DNA of 50,224 nucleotides from Prochlorococcus sp. AG-436-O11. Lineage in GTDB: Bacteria > Cyanobacteriota > Cyanobacteriia > PCC-6307 > Cyanobiaceae. The translations under genes were made by a program, and so were the position numbers. Each line of letters begins with the position of its first letter. Position 1 is the first letter of the stretch. The notes under the pieces were generated by a model. That model was given only the letters and a program-made list of their open reading frames with translations. It had not been told where the DNA came from and searched no databases. The stretch covers positions 1-50,224 of the forward strand of contig QCPO01000010.1 of NCBI GenBank assembly GCA_003212535.1. The letters are read 5' to 3'. Positions 1-9,386 of this stretch are shown here, piece by piece.

Positions 1-267
1 TTGTTCTTGAACTGAAGCTATATCATTCTCGTTTTCCACAATAATCCCTATAGTTTCACCTACTGGTGCAGTACTACCAGCAGGCATTAAAACTGCCGCA
101 AGATATCCATCCTGAAAAGATTCCACATCCATATCTGCCTTATCCGATTCCACTACCAAGACAGATTCTCCTCTTTCAACTTTATCTCCAGGATTTTTCA
201 ACCATTCCACAATCTTGCCTTCTGTCATAGTAGAACTCAACGCAGGCATGAATATTTCGTGAGACAT
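1..267 (-). CDS. pdhC: Dihydrolipoamide acetyltransferase (E2 of pyruvate dehydrogenase), N-terminal part
   Basis: The gene is cut by the window edge; only the first 89 codons are present. They form a biotinyl/lipoyl domain: it opens MSHEIFMPALSSTMTEGKIV and carries the swinging-arm lysine in the motif VESDKADMDVE (about residue 43). In pyruvate dehydrogenase this lysine bears lipoate, which passes acetyl groups to CoA. The family is well known; the choice of the pyruvate over another 2-oxo-acid complex is inferred from the PALSSTMTEGK motif usual in cyanobacterial and plastid E2. lipB, which makes the lipoyl group, lies about 2.7 kb away on the same strand. Confidence 0.9.
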   Translation of the reverse strand, partial: MSHEIFMPALSSTMTEGKIVEWLKNPGDKVERGESVLVVESDKADMDVESFQDGYLAAVLMPAGSTAPVGETIGIIVENENDIASVQEQ

Positions 268-473
268 AAGAAAATTGTTATTACATTGGTTTTTAGGGAT
301 TATCTACCAAACTGTCTACAGTCTTAATGGTTAGGGACCCTTTAAACTCTTGAACTTATTATACGAAATCATGATCACGCTGGGAACTCTTCAAACTAAA
401 GAAAGTAATATTTTTGATAGGCAGCAATTAAAACCTTTTTATAAAAATTTTGTTTTAAAAAGGATAATTTTAT

Positions 474-917
474 TTAGTTATTATCTATAGATTGAATAAT
501 TCCATCTTTCACTGTTATTGAGACTTGCATCTTTTCAATAAGATTATCTCCAACAGAGACATCACAGAAGCTATCTACTTGCCCTTGATCAACAATTTCA
601 TCCATTTTTAATTCACGAACTTGGCTCTGTTGTTGAAGTAGATTTCTTTTTTGCTCTTCAATTTCATTCCTTTTGGCTGCGACTTGTTGCTGCACTTGAC
701 TAACTTGTTCTTGAACCCGAGGATCTAAAGGGTTTACTGATTGGGATCTAATGTTATTAGATATTTGCTGACCCTCTTGTTCTAATTGTGATAATTGTTG
801 ATCAATGTTAGAAATTGCTCTACTTAATTCCTTTTCAGCATCTTCTTTCCAAGTTGGGGTAACTATAGCTTTTATAGCTATTGAACGTTTAATAGATATT
901 GAGTTTTTTGTTTCCAT
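474..917 (-). CDS. YlqD-like coiled-coil protein
   Basis: A 147-residue protein with a long central helix rich in Q and E (about residues 25-105) that should form a coiled coil. It is flanked by a short beta-rich start (SISIKRSIAIKAIVTPTWK) and end (MQVSITVKDGIIQSIDN). This layout matches the YlqD family found in Firmicutes and cyanobacteria, whose function is unknown. No signal peptide or membrane segment is seen. It stands between pdhC and the acyl-activating enzyme on the same strand, with 33 bases to the latter, so the two may share a transcript. The family call is from memory of the pattern. Confidence 0.65.
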   Translation of the reverse strand: METKNSISIKRSIAIKAIVTPTWKEDAEKELSRAISNIDQQLSQLEQEGQQISNNIRSQSVNPLDPRVQEQVSQVQQQVAAKRNEIEEQKRNLLQQQSQVRELKMDEIVDQGQVDSFCDVSVGDNLIEKMQVSITVKDGIIQSIDNN

Positions 918-950
918 AAAAAATTAAATTACATTTTTAATATAGATAAT

Positions 951-2900
951 TCAAATGAGATTTTCTTTTTTAATTTGTTTTTCATACATACTTTCTATTT
1001 GTGATGAATATAGTTTTTCTATTTCTTTTCTTTTCTGCTTAAGAGTTTGAGTTAATAACCCATTTTCCAAAGTGAAAGCATCCACAAAATAACAATCTAA
1101 AATTTGTTCCTCAGATCTTGAGCCTAATCTGTTTTTAAGCAAATTATTGATTTGCGATTTAAAAAATGAACCAACATTTTTATTTAAATTTAATTTTGAG
1201 AAATCTTTCTCTAAGAATTTACTTTCTACGAATTCAATATTGGGAACAACAAGAGCAGTTAAACATTTTTTATCTTGGCCGACCAATTGAATCTGATTAA
1301 TAAATTCAGAACTAAGAATTTCAGTTTCTAAAGGATTAGGCTCTATATTTTCTCCACTGGAAAGAACGATTGTATCTTTGGCTCTTCCTGTTATGAATAG
1401 AGATCCATTAGGTATTAGAAAACCTAAATCGCCAGTATCAAACCAACCATCTTTGGATAAAACATCTTTTGTAGCTAACTCATTATTTAAATAACCTTTC
1501 ATCACTTGAGGTCCTTTAACAAGAATTTTGCCTATTTCTCTAAAATTCAAAATCTTTGTTTTATCTTCATTGACTATTTTAATTTCTGTAAATTTCAAAG
1601 GCTGACCAGAAGATCCCCTAACATTCAATTCTCTTCTTCTGCAAGTTAATACTGGACTTGTTTCTGTTAATCCATACCCCACCAAAACATCTATACCTAG
1701 AGATTCAAAAAACAAATCCACATGTTCTGGAAGAGCACCTCCTCCATTAATTGGAAATTTAAGTTTCTCACCACATAATTGTCTAAGGATACTTGGCCAT
1801 AAAAAAATAGTAGCCAATTTATGAAAAGGGAATCTGACAAAACAAGAACCTAATAAGGGTATTTTAGCAATTAAACTAATTTGATTAATATCTAAATTTT
1901 TTATCTTTCTAAGATTCTTTTTAAAAGAAGAACTATTCTTTATCAAAAACTTCAAAAGTCTCTGTTTATTAGATGGCATTTTTTTTAAAGCCTGAAAAAA
2001 ACCGTCATGTATTGCCTCCCATAATCTTGGTACAGTTGCCATTACAACAGGCTTTATTTGTTTAATATCGTCTTTCAAAAATTTTGGAATCGTATAATAT
2101 TGAGTACAACCGCATGAAAAGAAGAAATATTCTGCACTTCTTTCATAAGAATGCCAAATAGGCAATACACTTAAGACAGAAGTACCCGGCTTTGGATCAG
2201 CAATGTAGGCTAGATTTATTATTTGATGTAGCAAATTTGCATGCGTCAAAGGTACTCCTTTTGGTTTACCTGTCGTTCCAGATGTATAGAGGATTGTGGC
2301 AACATCATTAATTTGTAAATTATCTTTTTCAAAAACATTATTTTGAGAATGTACTTTTTCTCCTCCCTTAATAAATTGACTCCAACTAATTAAATTTTCA
2401 AATTCCTCATCTTCTAGATTAATTATAAATTTAAGTTTTTTTTCTAATTTTTCTTTTTCGTTTAACTTCAACCAAGTCTCCTTGGATTGTACTATTAGGC
2501 CAACTGAATTAGAGTGTTCAATAATATAGTCCAATTCAACTGATGGTGAATTAATACCTCTTACAGCATTTATAGCACCTAACCGCATTAAACCTTGATC
2601 AGCTATTAACCATCTTGGCGAATTTTCAGAGATTAAAGTAACGACATCCCCTTTAACTACACCATAATTCCTAAAAGATTTAGAGACTTTTGTTATTAAA
2701 TCCGCCAATTCATTATAAGAAAATTTTTCTTTATTTTTTCCTCTTAAATCACTGACAGCTAAAATATTCCCACATTTGAATTTTAAGTATTCCCATATTT
2801 GGTCTACATGAATAAGGTTCTCTATGTCATTTCTATTACTAGTAAATTTATCATTTCTAGAAAGAAATTTGTCTCCACGCCAATATGCTAAATCATTCAT
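951..2900 (-). CDS. Long-chain acyl-CoA/acyl-ACP synthetase (AMP-forming)
   Basis: A 649-residue ANL-superfamily adenylating enzyme. The phosphate-binding loop reads YTSGTTGKPKG (about residues 204-214), the adenine-binding motif is GYGLTETSPV (about 407), and the motif GWFDTGDLG with a downstream SGENIEP marks the hinge and C-terminal domain. Length and motifs fit the long-chain fatty-acid activating family. In cyanobacteria the usual member (Aas) recycles free fatty acids released from membrane lipids by loading them on acyl carrier protein. Whether CoA or ACP is the acceptor cannot be read from the sequence. lipB follows upstream on the same strand with a 31-base gap. Confidence 0.88.
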   Translation of the reverse strand: MNDLAYWRGDKFLSRNDKFTSNRNDIENLIHVDQIWEYLKFKCGNILAVSDLRGKNKEKFSYNELADLITKVSKSFRNYGVVKGDVVTLISENSPRWLIADQGLMRLGAINAVRGINSPSVELDYIIEHSNSVGLIVQSKETWLKLNEKEKLEKKLKFIINLEDEEFENLISWSQFIKGGEKVHSQNNVFEKDNLQINDVATILYTSGTTGKPKGVPLTHANLLHQIINLAYIADPKPGTSVLSVLPIWHSYERSAEYFFFSCGCTQYYTIPKFLKDDIKQIKPVVMATVPRLWEAIHDGFFQALKKMPSNKQRLLKFLIKNSSSFKKNLRKIKNLDINQISLIAKIPLLGSCFVRFPFHKLATIFLWPSILRQLCGEKLKFPINGGGALPEHVDLFFESLGIDVLVGYGLTETSPVLTCRRRELNVRGSSGQPLKFTEIKIVNEDKTKILNFREIGKILVKGPQVMKGYLNNELATKDVLSKDGWFDTGDLGFLIPNGSLFITGRAKDTIVLSSGENIEPNPLETEILSSEFINQIQLVGQDKKCLTALVVPNIEFVESKFLEKDFSKLNLNKNVGSFFKSQINNLLKNRLGSRSEEQILDCYFVDAFTLENGLLTQTLKQKRKEIEKLYSSQIESMYEKQIKKENLI

Positions 2901-2931
2901 ATTTAAACCTTTTTAAAAGTTTTTTTATTTT

Positions 2932-3582
2932 CTATTTTGGTACAAAATTAAAATTAAATTCCTCCTTAATGATTTTTTTAACAATTTTCTTAACTTTTTC
3001 AATAGTTATGTTTTTATTGTAATCAGACATATTTGCCATAAGACAATCTTTAATCCCGCAAGGAATAATATTATTAAAATTATCTAATTCGCAATCAACA
3101 TTAATAGAGAATCCATTTATTGTTACCCATCTTTTGCATCCAATACCAATTGAAGCAATTTTCTTATTCCCTGTCCAAACTCCAGTTAACCCTTTTTTAG
3201 TATTACAATTAATATTAAAACTCCCAATAATTTTTATAATAGTTTTTTCAATCTTTCTTAAATACCAATTTAAATCCTTGTTAAAATTTCTCAAATCTAA
3301 AACCAAATAAATCACTAATTGTCCAGGCATATGGCATGTTACCTCTCCTCCTCTATTAATTTTAAAAACATCATATTTATTATCATTTAATGAGAATAGC
3401 AAATTATAATAGTTAGAACCTCTACCCAATGTGTAACAAAGTTGATGTTCTCCTATCCAAATAAAATCTGAATTTAATTTACCTGAAATTAAAGCTTCTT
3501 GATATTCATTTTGTAATTTATAAACGTCATTAAAAAAGGAAATTTTATCAGGTTGTTTAATTATTGCTGTTCTATTAATCAT
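2932..3582 (-). CDS. lipB: Octanoyl-ACP:protein N-octanoyltransferase
   Basis: A 216-residue protein with the LipB hallmarks: [13 protein letters not shown] (substrate tunnel), KKIASIGIG with the conserved lysine, and IIPCGI with the catalytic cysteine. LipB moves octanoate from acyl carrier protein to lipoyl domains such as the one in PdhC at the start of this window; LipA then inserts sulfur. The usual motif TYHGPGQ is TCHMPGQ here, a mild variation in a non-catalytic position. It lies 31 bases upstream of the acyl-activating gene and is divergent from hpf with only 43 bases between them, so both promoters must fit in or near that gap. Confidence 0.92.
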   Translation of the reverse strand: MINRTAIIKQPDKISFFNDVYKLQNEYQEALISGKLNSDFIWIGEHQLCYTLGRGSNYYNLLFSLNDNKYDVFKINRGGEVTCHMPGQLVIYLVLDLRNFNKDLNWYLRKIEKTIIKIIGSFNINCNTKKGLTGVWTGNKKIASIGIGCKRWVTINGFSINVDCELDNFNNIIPCGIKDCLMANMSDYNKNITIEKVKKIVKKIIKEEFNFNFVPK

Positions 3583-3625
3583 ATTTAAGTAGATTTAGGA
3601 AGTAAGAAATATTTTTAGATTTGTT

Positions 3626-4210
3626 ATGAAAATTTTAATCCATGGTAGAAATCTTCAACTTACAGGAGCTTTAAAAGAATATACTGAAGCAAAGATAGAA
3701 AAAGCAACTAATCACTATAAGGATATCGTTAAAGAAGCAAATATTCATTTATCAATAGAAAAAAATCCTAAAATCCCTTTCCAAACAGCAGAAGTTACCA
3801 TTTTTGCTAATGGTACAGTCATAAGAGCAGAAGAAAAAACTGAAAATCTCTACACAAGTATTGATTTGGTTTCAAATAAGCTTTGTAGAAAATTACGTAA
3901 ATATAAAGAAAGAAATAATAAAGCAATAAACAATAATTCTTTAAAGACTAAAGACTCCTACCTAAATGAAACTAAGGAAGCTAATTCTTTAGTTGAAGAT
4001 TTCTTCCAAGAAGGAAATAAAGCAATTTTGCCTGAACCTTTTATTAAAAATAAATACTTTAAAATGAATCCAATTTCACCAGAAGAAGCACTTAAACAAT
4101 TAGATTTAATTGATCATAATTTTTATTTTTTTCGCAATAAAAAAAATAATGAACTTCAAGTTATTTATAAGAGAAACCATGGTGGGTATGGATTAATTCA
4201 GGCTAAATAA
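3626..4210 (+). CDS. hpf: Long-form ribosome hibernation promoting factor (LrtA type)
   Basis: A 194-residue protein with an N-terminal S30AE domain (about residues 1-100, starting MKILIHGRNLQLTGALKEY) and a C-terminal dimerisation domain (about 135-190, FKMNPISPEEALKQLDLIDHNFYFFRN), joined by a low-complexity linker. This two-domain form pairs 70S ribosomes into inactive 100S dimers. In cyanobacteria the protein is called LrtA (light-repressed) because its transcript rises in the dark. Prochlorococcus lives on a strict day/night cycle, so night-time ribosome storage is a reasonable inference. deoC starts 8 bases downstream. Confidence 0.93.
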   Translation: MKILIHGRNLQLTGALKEYTEAKIEKATNHYKDIVKEANIHLSIEKNPKIPFQTAEVTIFANGTVIRAEEKTENLYTSIDLVSNKLCRKLRKYKERNNKAINNNSLKTKDSYLNETKEANSLVEDFFQEGNKAILPEPFIKNKYFKMNPISPEEALKQLDLIDHNFYFFRNKKNNELQVIYKRNHGGYGLIQAK

Positions 4211-4218
4211 TCTTTAAA

Positions 4219-4878
4219 ATGTCAAATATTAAATATGAATTAAATGAGAAGATACATGCAATTATTATTAATCCCTATTTAAAATGGGATGGTTTCATCT
4301 CAAACTGCGATCTAATTAAAAAATACAATATTAAAAATATCTCTACCTCACTTAATTATCTTAGCCATTTAAGAAATGCTATGAATAACTATAGTGTAAA
4401 TATAAACGCACTAATTTCATATCCATTCGCAGATTTGCCTATTTCTTTTATTGACGAATTTGTTGGTTTTGCAAAAGATAAAGGAGCAAACGGAATAGAG
4501 TATATGCCTAACTTCATTAATTTATCAAAAAAAAATATAGATACTTTTGCTCTTGAAATTGAAAAAATAAAGAGCTCTGAAATCCCTGTAACTCTTATCA
4601 TTAATAAGTCAAAATTAGAAAAAGAACTTTTTGTAAAAGCGATAGAAATATCCCTAGAATTAGGAATAACAAGCTTTCAATTCGGAGATGGTTTTGGCTC
4701 TCCTATTTCAGCGCTAGATGTCGAAGAGATATTAAAAATAATAAGCAAACAAACCCTTATCAAGATTGTAGGAGGAATTAAAAAACTTACTCAAGTTATT
4801 GATTTATTTGATTCAGGTATTAATTACGTAGGGACTTCAAATTTTAGCGAGATTTTTGAAGAATTAAGAACTATTTAA
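4219..4878 (+). CDS. DeoC-like aldolase-family protein, probable loss of the Schiff-base lysine
   Basis: A 219-residue TIM-barrel protein that aligns along its length with 2-deoxyribose-5-phosphate aldolase. The C-terminal phosphate-binding part is recognisable (IKIVGGIKKL at about 181, then YVGTSN). However, the family motif FVKTSTGF, whose lysine forms the Schiff base, reads SFQFGDGF here with glutamine 154 in its place. The aspartate motif DMVIN also reads YMPNF. The second lysine (K182) is kept. The fold is thus likely retained, but aldolase activity by the normal mechanism is doubtful. It sits between hpf and recO, touching recO with no gap (taa then atg). Confidence 0.75.
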   Translation: MSNIKYELNEKIHAIIINPYLKWDGFISNCDLIKKYNIKNISTSLNYLSHLRNAMNNYSVNINALISYPFADLPISFIDEFVGFAKDKGANGIEYMPNFINLSKKNIDTFALEIEKIKSSEIPVTLIINKSKLEKELFVKAIEISLELGITSFQFGDGFGSPISALDVEEILKIISKQTLIKIVGGIKKLTQVIDLFDSGINYVGTSNFSEIFEELRTI

Positions 4879-5658
4879 ATGACAAGAGAAAGTAGGTTAG
4901 AAGGTCTTTGTATTAAAGCAAGTCCATTGGGCGAAAATGATAGATTAATAACTATTCTTACAGATGATTTAGGTATTATTAGACTAGCCGCTCCTGGTGC
5001 AAGGAGACCAAAAAGTAGTCTTGCCTCAGCTTCTCCATTAACCTATTTGAGTATGCAGGTTTTCGGTAAAAGAAATCTTAAATCAGTGCGTCAAATTAAA
5101 ATTATTAAAAGCTATAGTGGTCTAGGAAAAAATATCGAAAGTCTTGCAGCTGCTCAAGCAATAACTGAACTAACATTCTTATTAGTAGGTAATAATGATA
5201 AACAACAAAATTATTTATCTTGCGTTCTTGCACACTTGGATAGAATTTATTTATACGAAGTATCAAAAGAAGAAGACATTAAAATGCTCTCAATGAGTAT
5301 TCAATCGCTAATCCATTTATTAGCAATCGGAGGGATTAATTTACCTGTACATCATTGTTGTAAAACAGGCTCACCTATTATTCCTCCTTTAGGAAACTGG
5401 GAATGGGAGTGTTATTTTTTGCCAAATGAGGGGTTCTCAACTATTGGAGACTCGCAAAGTATACAAAAAATAAATGCATCAGAAGTAGCTCTATTACAGA
5501 GACTTCTTTTTCCAGAATTACCAATAAAATCAAATGGAGAATTATTAGGACCTAAAAAAGTTTGGCTTAAAATATTATTCATTATTGAAACTTGGATCTC
5601 TGCTCAATTAAACAAAGAACTATCTTCACTAAAAATGATGAGAGAATTATATTTTTAA
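4879..5658 (+). CDS. recO: DNA repair protein RecO
   Basis: A 259-residue protein with the RecO N-terminal OB fold (ESRLEGLCIKASPLGENDRLI, about residues 3-75) including the LAAPGARRPKSS motif. A helical C-terminal half follows with a partly conserved cysteine cluster (HHCCKTGS) where many RecO proteins bind zinc. RecO with RecR loads RecA on SSB-coated single strands at gaps. The start codon follows the deoC stop directly, so the hpf-deoC-recO run is probably one transcript. Confidence 0.92.
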   Translation: MTRESRLEGLCIKASPLGENDRLITILTDDLGIIRLAAPGARRPKSSLASASPLTYLSMQVFGKRNLKSVRQIKIIKSYSGLGKNIESLAAAQAITELTFLLVGNNDKQQNYLSCVLAHLDRIYLYEVSKEEDIKMLSMSIQSLIHLLAIGGINLPVHHCCKTGSPIIPPLGNWEWECYFLPNEGFSTIGDSQSIQKINASEVALLQRLLFPELPIKSNGELLGPKKVWLKILFIIETWISAQLNKELSSLKMMRELYF

Positions 5659-5742
5659 TATCTTCTTATACTATTAATAAATTTTAAAATTACGTTTTTG
5701 GAACATGGACTGTTAGCTTAAGAAATAGTTCAGCATATTAAT

Positions 5743-6909
5743 GTGGTTCATGTTGCCTGGTTAGGTAAAAAATCTCCTTTTTGTGGGAATGTAAGTTATG
5801 GGAATTCAACCACTAAGGAATTAAAGGAAAGAGGGCATAAAGTCAGTTTTATTCATTTTGATAATCCAACTAATTCAAATGCATCAAACCCATTATTCCT
5901 TGCCAATGATCCGGAAGTAAGTCTCCCATATCTAATAAAATCTCAGGTTTATACAATACCTTCTCCGAGAGCAGAAAAAGAATTAAAAGTTTCATTAGAA
6001 AGATTAAAGCCAGATATAGTACATGCTAGTTTAACCTTATCTCCTTTAGACTTTAGGCTTCCTGAACTTTGTAATCAAATTAATCTGCCACTTGTAGGAA
6101 CATTCCACCCAGCATTTGATGCAAAAAATAGAAATTTAACTGCAAGTACTCAGCAACTGACTTACCAACTTTATGCTCCATCTCTAAGCAAGTTTAATAG
6201 GATAATTGTTTTTTCAGAACCTCAGAAAAAAGTCCTTGCAAAATTAGGAGTTGATAAAGAAAAACAACTAGTTATTCCAAATGGTGTTGATGAAAACATT
6301 TGGAAACCTTTGAACGAAAAAAATAAAAAACATGATGCAGTGAGAAACAAACTTGGAGATGGAAGAATCTTTTTGTATATGGGCAGAATTGCCAATGAAA
6401 AAAATATCGAAGCACTTTTAAGATCTTGGAGGAAAACAAAAACCTATAATTGCAAATTAGTTATTGTTGGAGATGGACCAATGAAGCCAACTCTGGAAAA
6501 CAGTTTTTCTAACCTACGTGAAGATAAATTAATTTGGTGGGGTGCCGAAATGGATTTAGAAACTAGAGTTGCGATAATGCAGATAGCAGAAGTATTTTTC
6601 TTGCCAAGTTTAGTCGAGGGTTTATCTTTATCACTTTTGGAAGCGATGTCTACTGGTACTGCTTGTGTAGCCACAGATGCTGGAGCTGACGGTGAAGTTT
6701 TAGAGAATGGTGCAGGTATAGTAATCTCAACTGATAATGTAAGCACTCAACTAAAAACGATAATTCCGATTTTGGTCGAGCACCCTACATTTACAAAAGC
6801 TCTAGGAGAAAAAGCTAGAGATCGTGTAAAAGAGAAATATACAATTAAAAAAAATATCGATGCAATTGAAAAAATTTATATAGAGTTAAAGAATTCTTTC
6901 AAAAATTAA
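5743..6909 (+). CDS. GT4-family glycosyltransferase
   Basis: A 388-residue GT-B glycosyltransferase. The C-terminal half carries YMGRIANEKNIEALLRSW (donor domain start), NGVDENIW, and the E-x7-E motif EGLSLSLLEAM (about residue 292), all typical of family GT4. The N-terminal acceptor half contains VGTFHPAFDAKN. The start is GTG at 5743; an ATG two bases earlier is in another frame. Substrates cannot be told: candidates include lipid glycosylation (SqdX-like) or a cell-envelope glycan. No signal peptide. Its stop overlaps the convergent proC stop by four bases. Confidence 0.85.
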   Translation: MVHVAWLGKKSPFCGNVSYGNSTTKELKERGHKVSFIHFDNPTNSNASNPLFLANDPEVSLPYLIKSQVYTIPSPRAEKELKVSLERLKPDIVHASLTLSPLDFRLPELCNQINLPLVGTFHPAFDAKNRNLTASTQQLTYQLYAPSLSKFNRIIVFSEPQKKVLAKLGVDKEKQLVIPNGVDENIWKPLNEKNKKHDAVRNKLGDGRIFLYMGRIANEKNIEALLRSWRKTKTYNCKLVIVGDGPMKPTLENSFSNLREDKLIWWGAEMDLETRVAIMQIAEVFFLPSLVEGLSLSLLEAMSTGTACVATDAGADGEVLENGAGIVISTDNVSTQLKTIIPILVEHPTFTKALGEKARDRVKEKYTIKKNIDAIEKIYIELKNSFKN

Positions 6910-7739
6910 CGAAATTCTCTACTACGATTACTAGCAGAAACTATTGATTCAATTAATACTGACCTTAAACTCTTTTCTTCTAAAACTCTCAAGGCAGAAA
7001 TAGTTGTTCCTCCTGGGGAAGTTACCATATTTCTAAGATCGGCTGTGGTTAAATTATTCTCCTTTATTAAACTAATAGTTCCTAAGATCATCTCAATAAC
7101 AAGCTCTTCTGAAAGTCTTTTTTGTAATCCACCACTTAATCCTCCATCGCTTAAGGCTTCAATAATTAAAGAAATAATTGCAGGTCCCGATGACGTTAAA
7201 GCTAGAAATGTATCAAGGTAATCTTCCTTAAATTCGTAAATCTTACTAGAATTTTTAAATAATTGTTTTGTAAATTGTTTCTGATCTTCTGAAATATCTT
7301 CACCCCAACTAATTCCAGTTAAACCTTTTCCAACAGTTATTGGAATATTTGTAACTACTCTTACACATCTATGATTTGGAAATTTTTGAATAAGCTTATC
7401 AAGAGAAACTCCAGCTAAAATTGAAACTAATAAATTTTCATTTATTTTATGATTATCTAACTCAGTGATTTCTTTAAGCTGCTGTGGTTTTACTGAGAGA
7501 AGTTTTACTGGGCAGTCCCAAATTAAATTAGAATCTGTAGAATTTGCCTGAAAAATATTTACATCATATTTAAAATTTCTTTTTATATTCTCTAAACTTG
7601 CTTGGGAATTTACTAAGCAATAAATATCTTCTGGTTTTATTAATTTTTTATCTAGTAGTGGGGTTATTATAGCCTTTGCAATATTTCCAAAACCAATAAC
7701 TGCAATTTTAATAGTCACAGATTCATTATGAATAGGCAC
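6906..7739 (-). CDS. proC: Pyrroline-5-carboxylate reductase
   Basis: A 277-residue protein with an N-terminal dinucleotide-binding motif (GFGNIAKAI, about residue 15) and the family signature in the C-terminal dimerisation domain ([22 protein letters not shown]). It makes proline from pyrroline-5-carboxylate using NAD(P)H. The start overlaps the end of sepF by 14 bases. The same sepF-proC order is common in cyanobacteria and many Gram-positive bacteria, which supports co-transcription. Confidence 0.94.
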   Translation of the reverse strand: MPIHNESVTIKIAVIGFGNIAKAIITPLLDKKLIKPEDIYCLVNSQASLENIKRNFKYDVNIFQANSTDSNLIWDCPVKLLSVKPQQLKEITELDNHKINENLLVSILAGVSLDKLIQKFPNHRCVRVVTNIPITVGKGLTGISWGEDISEDQKQFTKQLFKNSSKIYEFKEDYLDTFLALTSSGPAIISLIIEALSDGGLSGGLQKRLSEELVIEMILGTISLIKENNLTTADLRNMVTSPGGTTISALRVLEEKSLRSVLIESIVSASNRSREFR

Positions 7740-8301
7740 TTAATTTAGACTTTCCCCAAGCTGGTGGTGGAGTTGTATTGTTTTCCAAACCATATTGCGA
7801 GGTATTTCTTATTGGAACATTAGAAGGAGAAACCTCATCTGGGAAAGAACTTGTGACATTTACACAACTTGGGGCAAAAAGAAAAATACTTTCTCCTATT
7901 CTCTCTTGGTGACCATCAATAGCATATGTTCCTCCGGCAACAAAATCAACTGCTCTTTGAGCTTGATCAGGGTCCATCATAGTTAAGTTAAGAATTACTG
8001 TTTTTCTCTCTCTTAATGCTTGAATAGCTTGTGGCATCTCATCAAAACTTCTTGGCTCCATCAAACTTAAATCTGAAGAAGAATTTGAGATTCCCGGCAT
8101 GCCAACAACCTTTGAGGATCTGTGTTTATTCATGAATTCAAAAGGATTTGAACTCGCAAGGGCATTTGAATTCCTTTGATTCTGTTTGAAATCATTTATT
8201 TCATTAAATTCATCCTCTGATGAATAATCAAACTCATCAAAGTCATCATCAAGATACTCATCACCTGCAACAACTGCCTTTAATCGCGAAATAAGTGACA
8301 C
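7726..8301 (-). CDS. sepF: Cell division protein SepF
   Basis: A 191-residue protein. The N-terminal third is a basic start followed by an acidic, D/E-rich linker. The C-terminal SepF domain (about residues 85-165) contains [19 protein letters not shown] and [18 protein letters not shown]. SepF polymerises and ties FtsZ to the membrane or stabilises the Z ring; in cyanobacteria it is also called Cdv2. The first residues ([16 protein letters not shown]) could be the amphipathic membrane helix. It overlaps proC, and about 160 bases separate it from pipY upstream. Confidence 0.94.
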   Translation of the reverse strand: MSLISRLKAVVAGDEYLDDDFDEFDYSSEDEFNEINDFKQNQRNSNALASSNPFEFMNKHRSSKVVGMPGISNSSSDLSLMEPRSFDEMPQAIQALRERKTVILNLTMMDPDQAQRAVDFVAGGTYAIDGHQERIGESIFLFAPSCVNVTSSFPDEVSPSNVPIRNTSQYGLENNTTPPPAWGKSKLSAYS

Positions 8302-8459
8302 GTTTAAATCCTCTTAAAATTAATTACTAAGGTCTAAAACCCTAAGTAATAGATCCATTTTTGTTTGAATGAATAAACTACCTATACTTAAATAACGTTA
8401 CTTATACTTTACTGCAAGCTTATAAACAAGATTTTTATAAAAAAATAATTAATTGCTAA

Positions 8460-9098
8460 CTATTTTATCCTATTCCCAAAGATTATTGATCCTAATCTTA
8501 TCCAAGTAGCTCCAGAATCAATAGCTTCCTCCCAATCTTCTGACATTCCCATTGAACAATCAGGAAGTTTTAGTGAATCTGCTAGGGATCGGCATTTTTT
8601 AAATAACGCTGTATTTTCGTGAGAACTCAATCCTTTGGGATTGATAGTCATTAAACCAGTTATACTGACATTTTTAAATTCTTTAATTTCTAGCCATTTG
8701 TCTATTAATAATTTAGGGTCAAAACCTGCTTTGTTTGGGTCCTTACTTAACTTAACTTGCAACATTATTGATGGATTTTTCATTTCTTCAAGTGAAACAT
8801 TAGAAATCTTTTCTAATTTCTCATAAGAATCAACTGAATGTATATATTTAAAATTCTGAACTATCTTTCGAATTTTATTACTCTGTATTCTTCCAATAAA
8901 ATGCCAATTTATCTCTTCAAGGTCTTTTAAAATTAATTGCTTCTGAAATCCTTCTTGAAATTTACTCTCGCCAAAATCATTTTGTCCTAGATTATTAATT
9001 ATTTGAATTTCTTGAATTTTAAAGCCCTTACTCACGGCAAGTAAATTTACTGTTGATGGGATTAAATTCTTAATTTTTAAGTAATTAGAAATGTTCAC
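8460..9098 (-). CDS. pipY: PLP-binding protein PipY (YggS/PLPBP family)
   Basis: A 212-residue single-domain, alanine-racemase-like fold. The PLP lysine lies in LLAVSKGF (about residue 24), followed by FGESKFQEGF, INWHFIGRIQSNK, and a C-terminal GMSEDWEEAIDSGATWIRLGSIIFG, all typical of the PLPBP family. It helps keep pyridoxal phosphate and amino-acid levels balanced. It starts 3 bases after pipX; the pipX-pipY pair is a known cyanobacterial operon, which justifies the symbol. Confidence 0.92.
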   Translation of the reverse strand: MNISNYLKIKNLIPSTVNLLAVSKGFKIQEIQIINNLGQNDFGESKFQEGFQKQLILKDLEEINWHFIGRIQSNKIRKIVQNFKYIHSVDSYEKLEKISNVSLEEMKNPSIMLQVKLSKDPNKAGFDPKLLIDKWLEIKEFKNVSITGLMTINPKGLSSHENTALFKKCRSLADSLKLPDCSMGMSEDWEEAIDSGATWIRLGSIIFGNRIK

Positions 9099-9101
9099 AT
9101 T

Positions 9102-9368
9102 TTATAAAAAAGTTTGTGTGAATAAGTTTTCCCATTTAGATAAATCATCTGACCCTTTTCTTCTAGATTTTTGTAAATTTAATTCGGATTGATTACGAGC
9201 ATCTAAATAAGGTATAACTTCAAAAAAAATCTCTCTCTGTTTAATTTCGACAAGAAAAAACATTTGTTGCGCATACAAAGTAGTATAAATATCTCTTCCA
9301 TCATTACCAGGAGAGACTTGATACAACATTCCAAATGTTGGATGGTTTAAATAACGCTCTGAACTCAA
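9102..9368 (-). CDS. pipX: PII-interacting protein PipX
   Basis: An 88-residue protein matching PipX: an N-terminal Tudor-like domain (YLNHPTFGMLYQVSPGNDG, then YTTLYAQQMFFLV and FEVIPYLDARNQSE) and a short helical tail. PipX is found only in cyanobacteria. It binds either the PII protein or the 2-oxoglutarate-loaded NtcA regulator, linking carbon/nitrogen balance to transcription. It lies between ecfT (18-base gap) and pipY (3-base gap), so all three are probably read together with der upstream. Confidence 0.94.
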   Translation of the reverse strand: MSSERYLNHPTFGMLYQVSPGNDGRDIYTTLYAQQMFFLVEIKQREIFFEVIPYLDARNQSELNLQKSRRKGSDDLSKWENLFTQTFL

Positions 9369-9386
9369 ACTTTAATATTATGTTAT

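Noticed and set aside
4389..4601. Minus-strand frame of 70 codons
   Set aside because: Antisense shadow of the deoC-like gene; no support of its own.
6444..6746. Minus-strand frame of 100 codons
   Set aside because: Antisense shadow of the GT4 glycosyltransferase gene.
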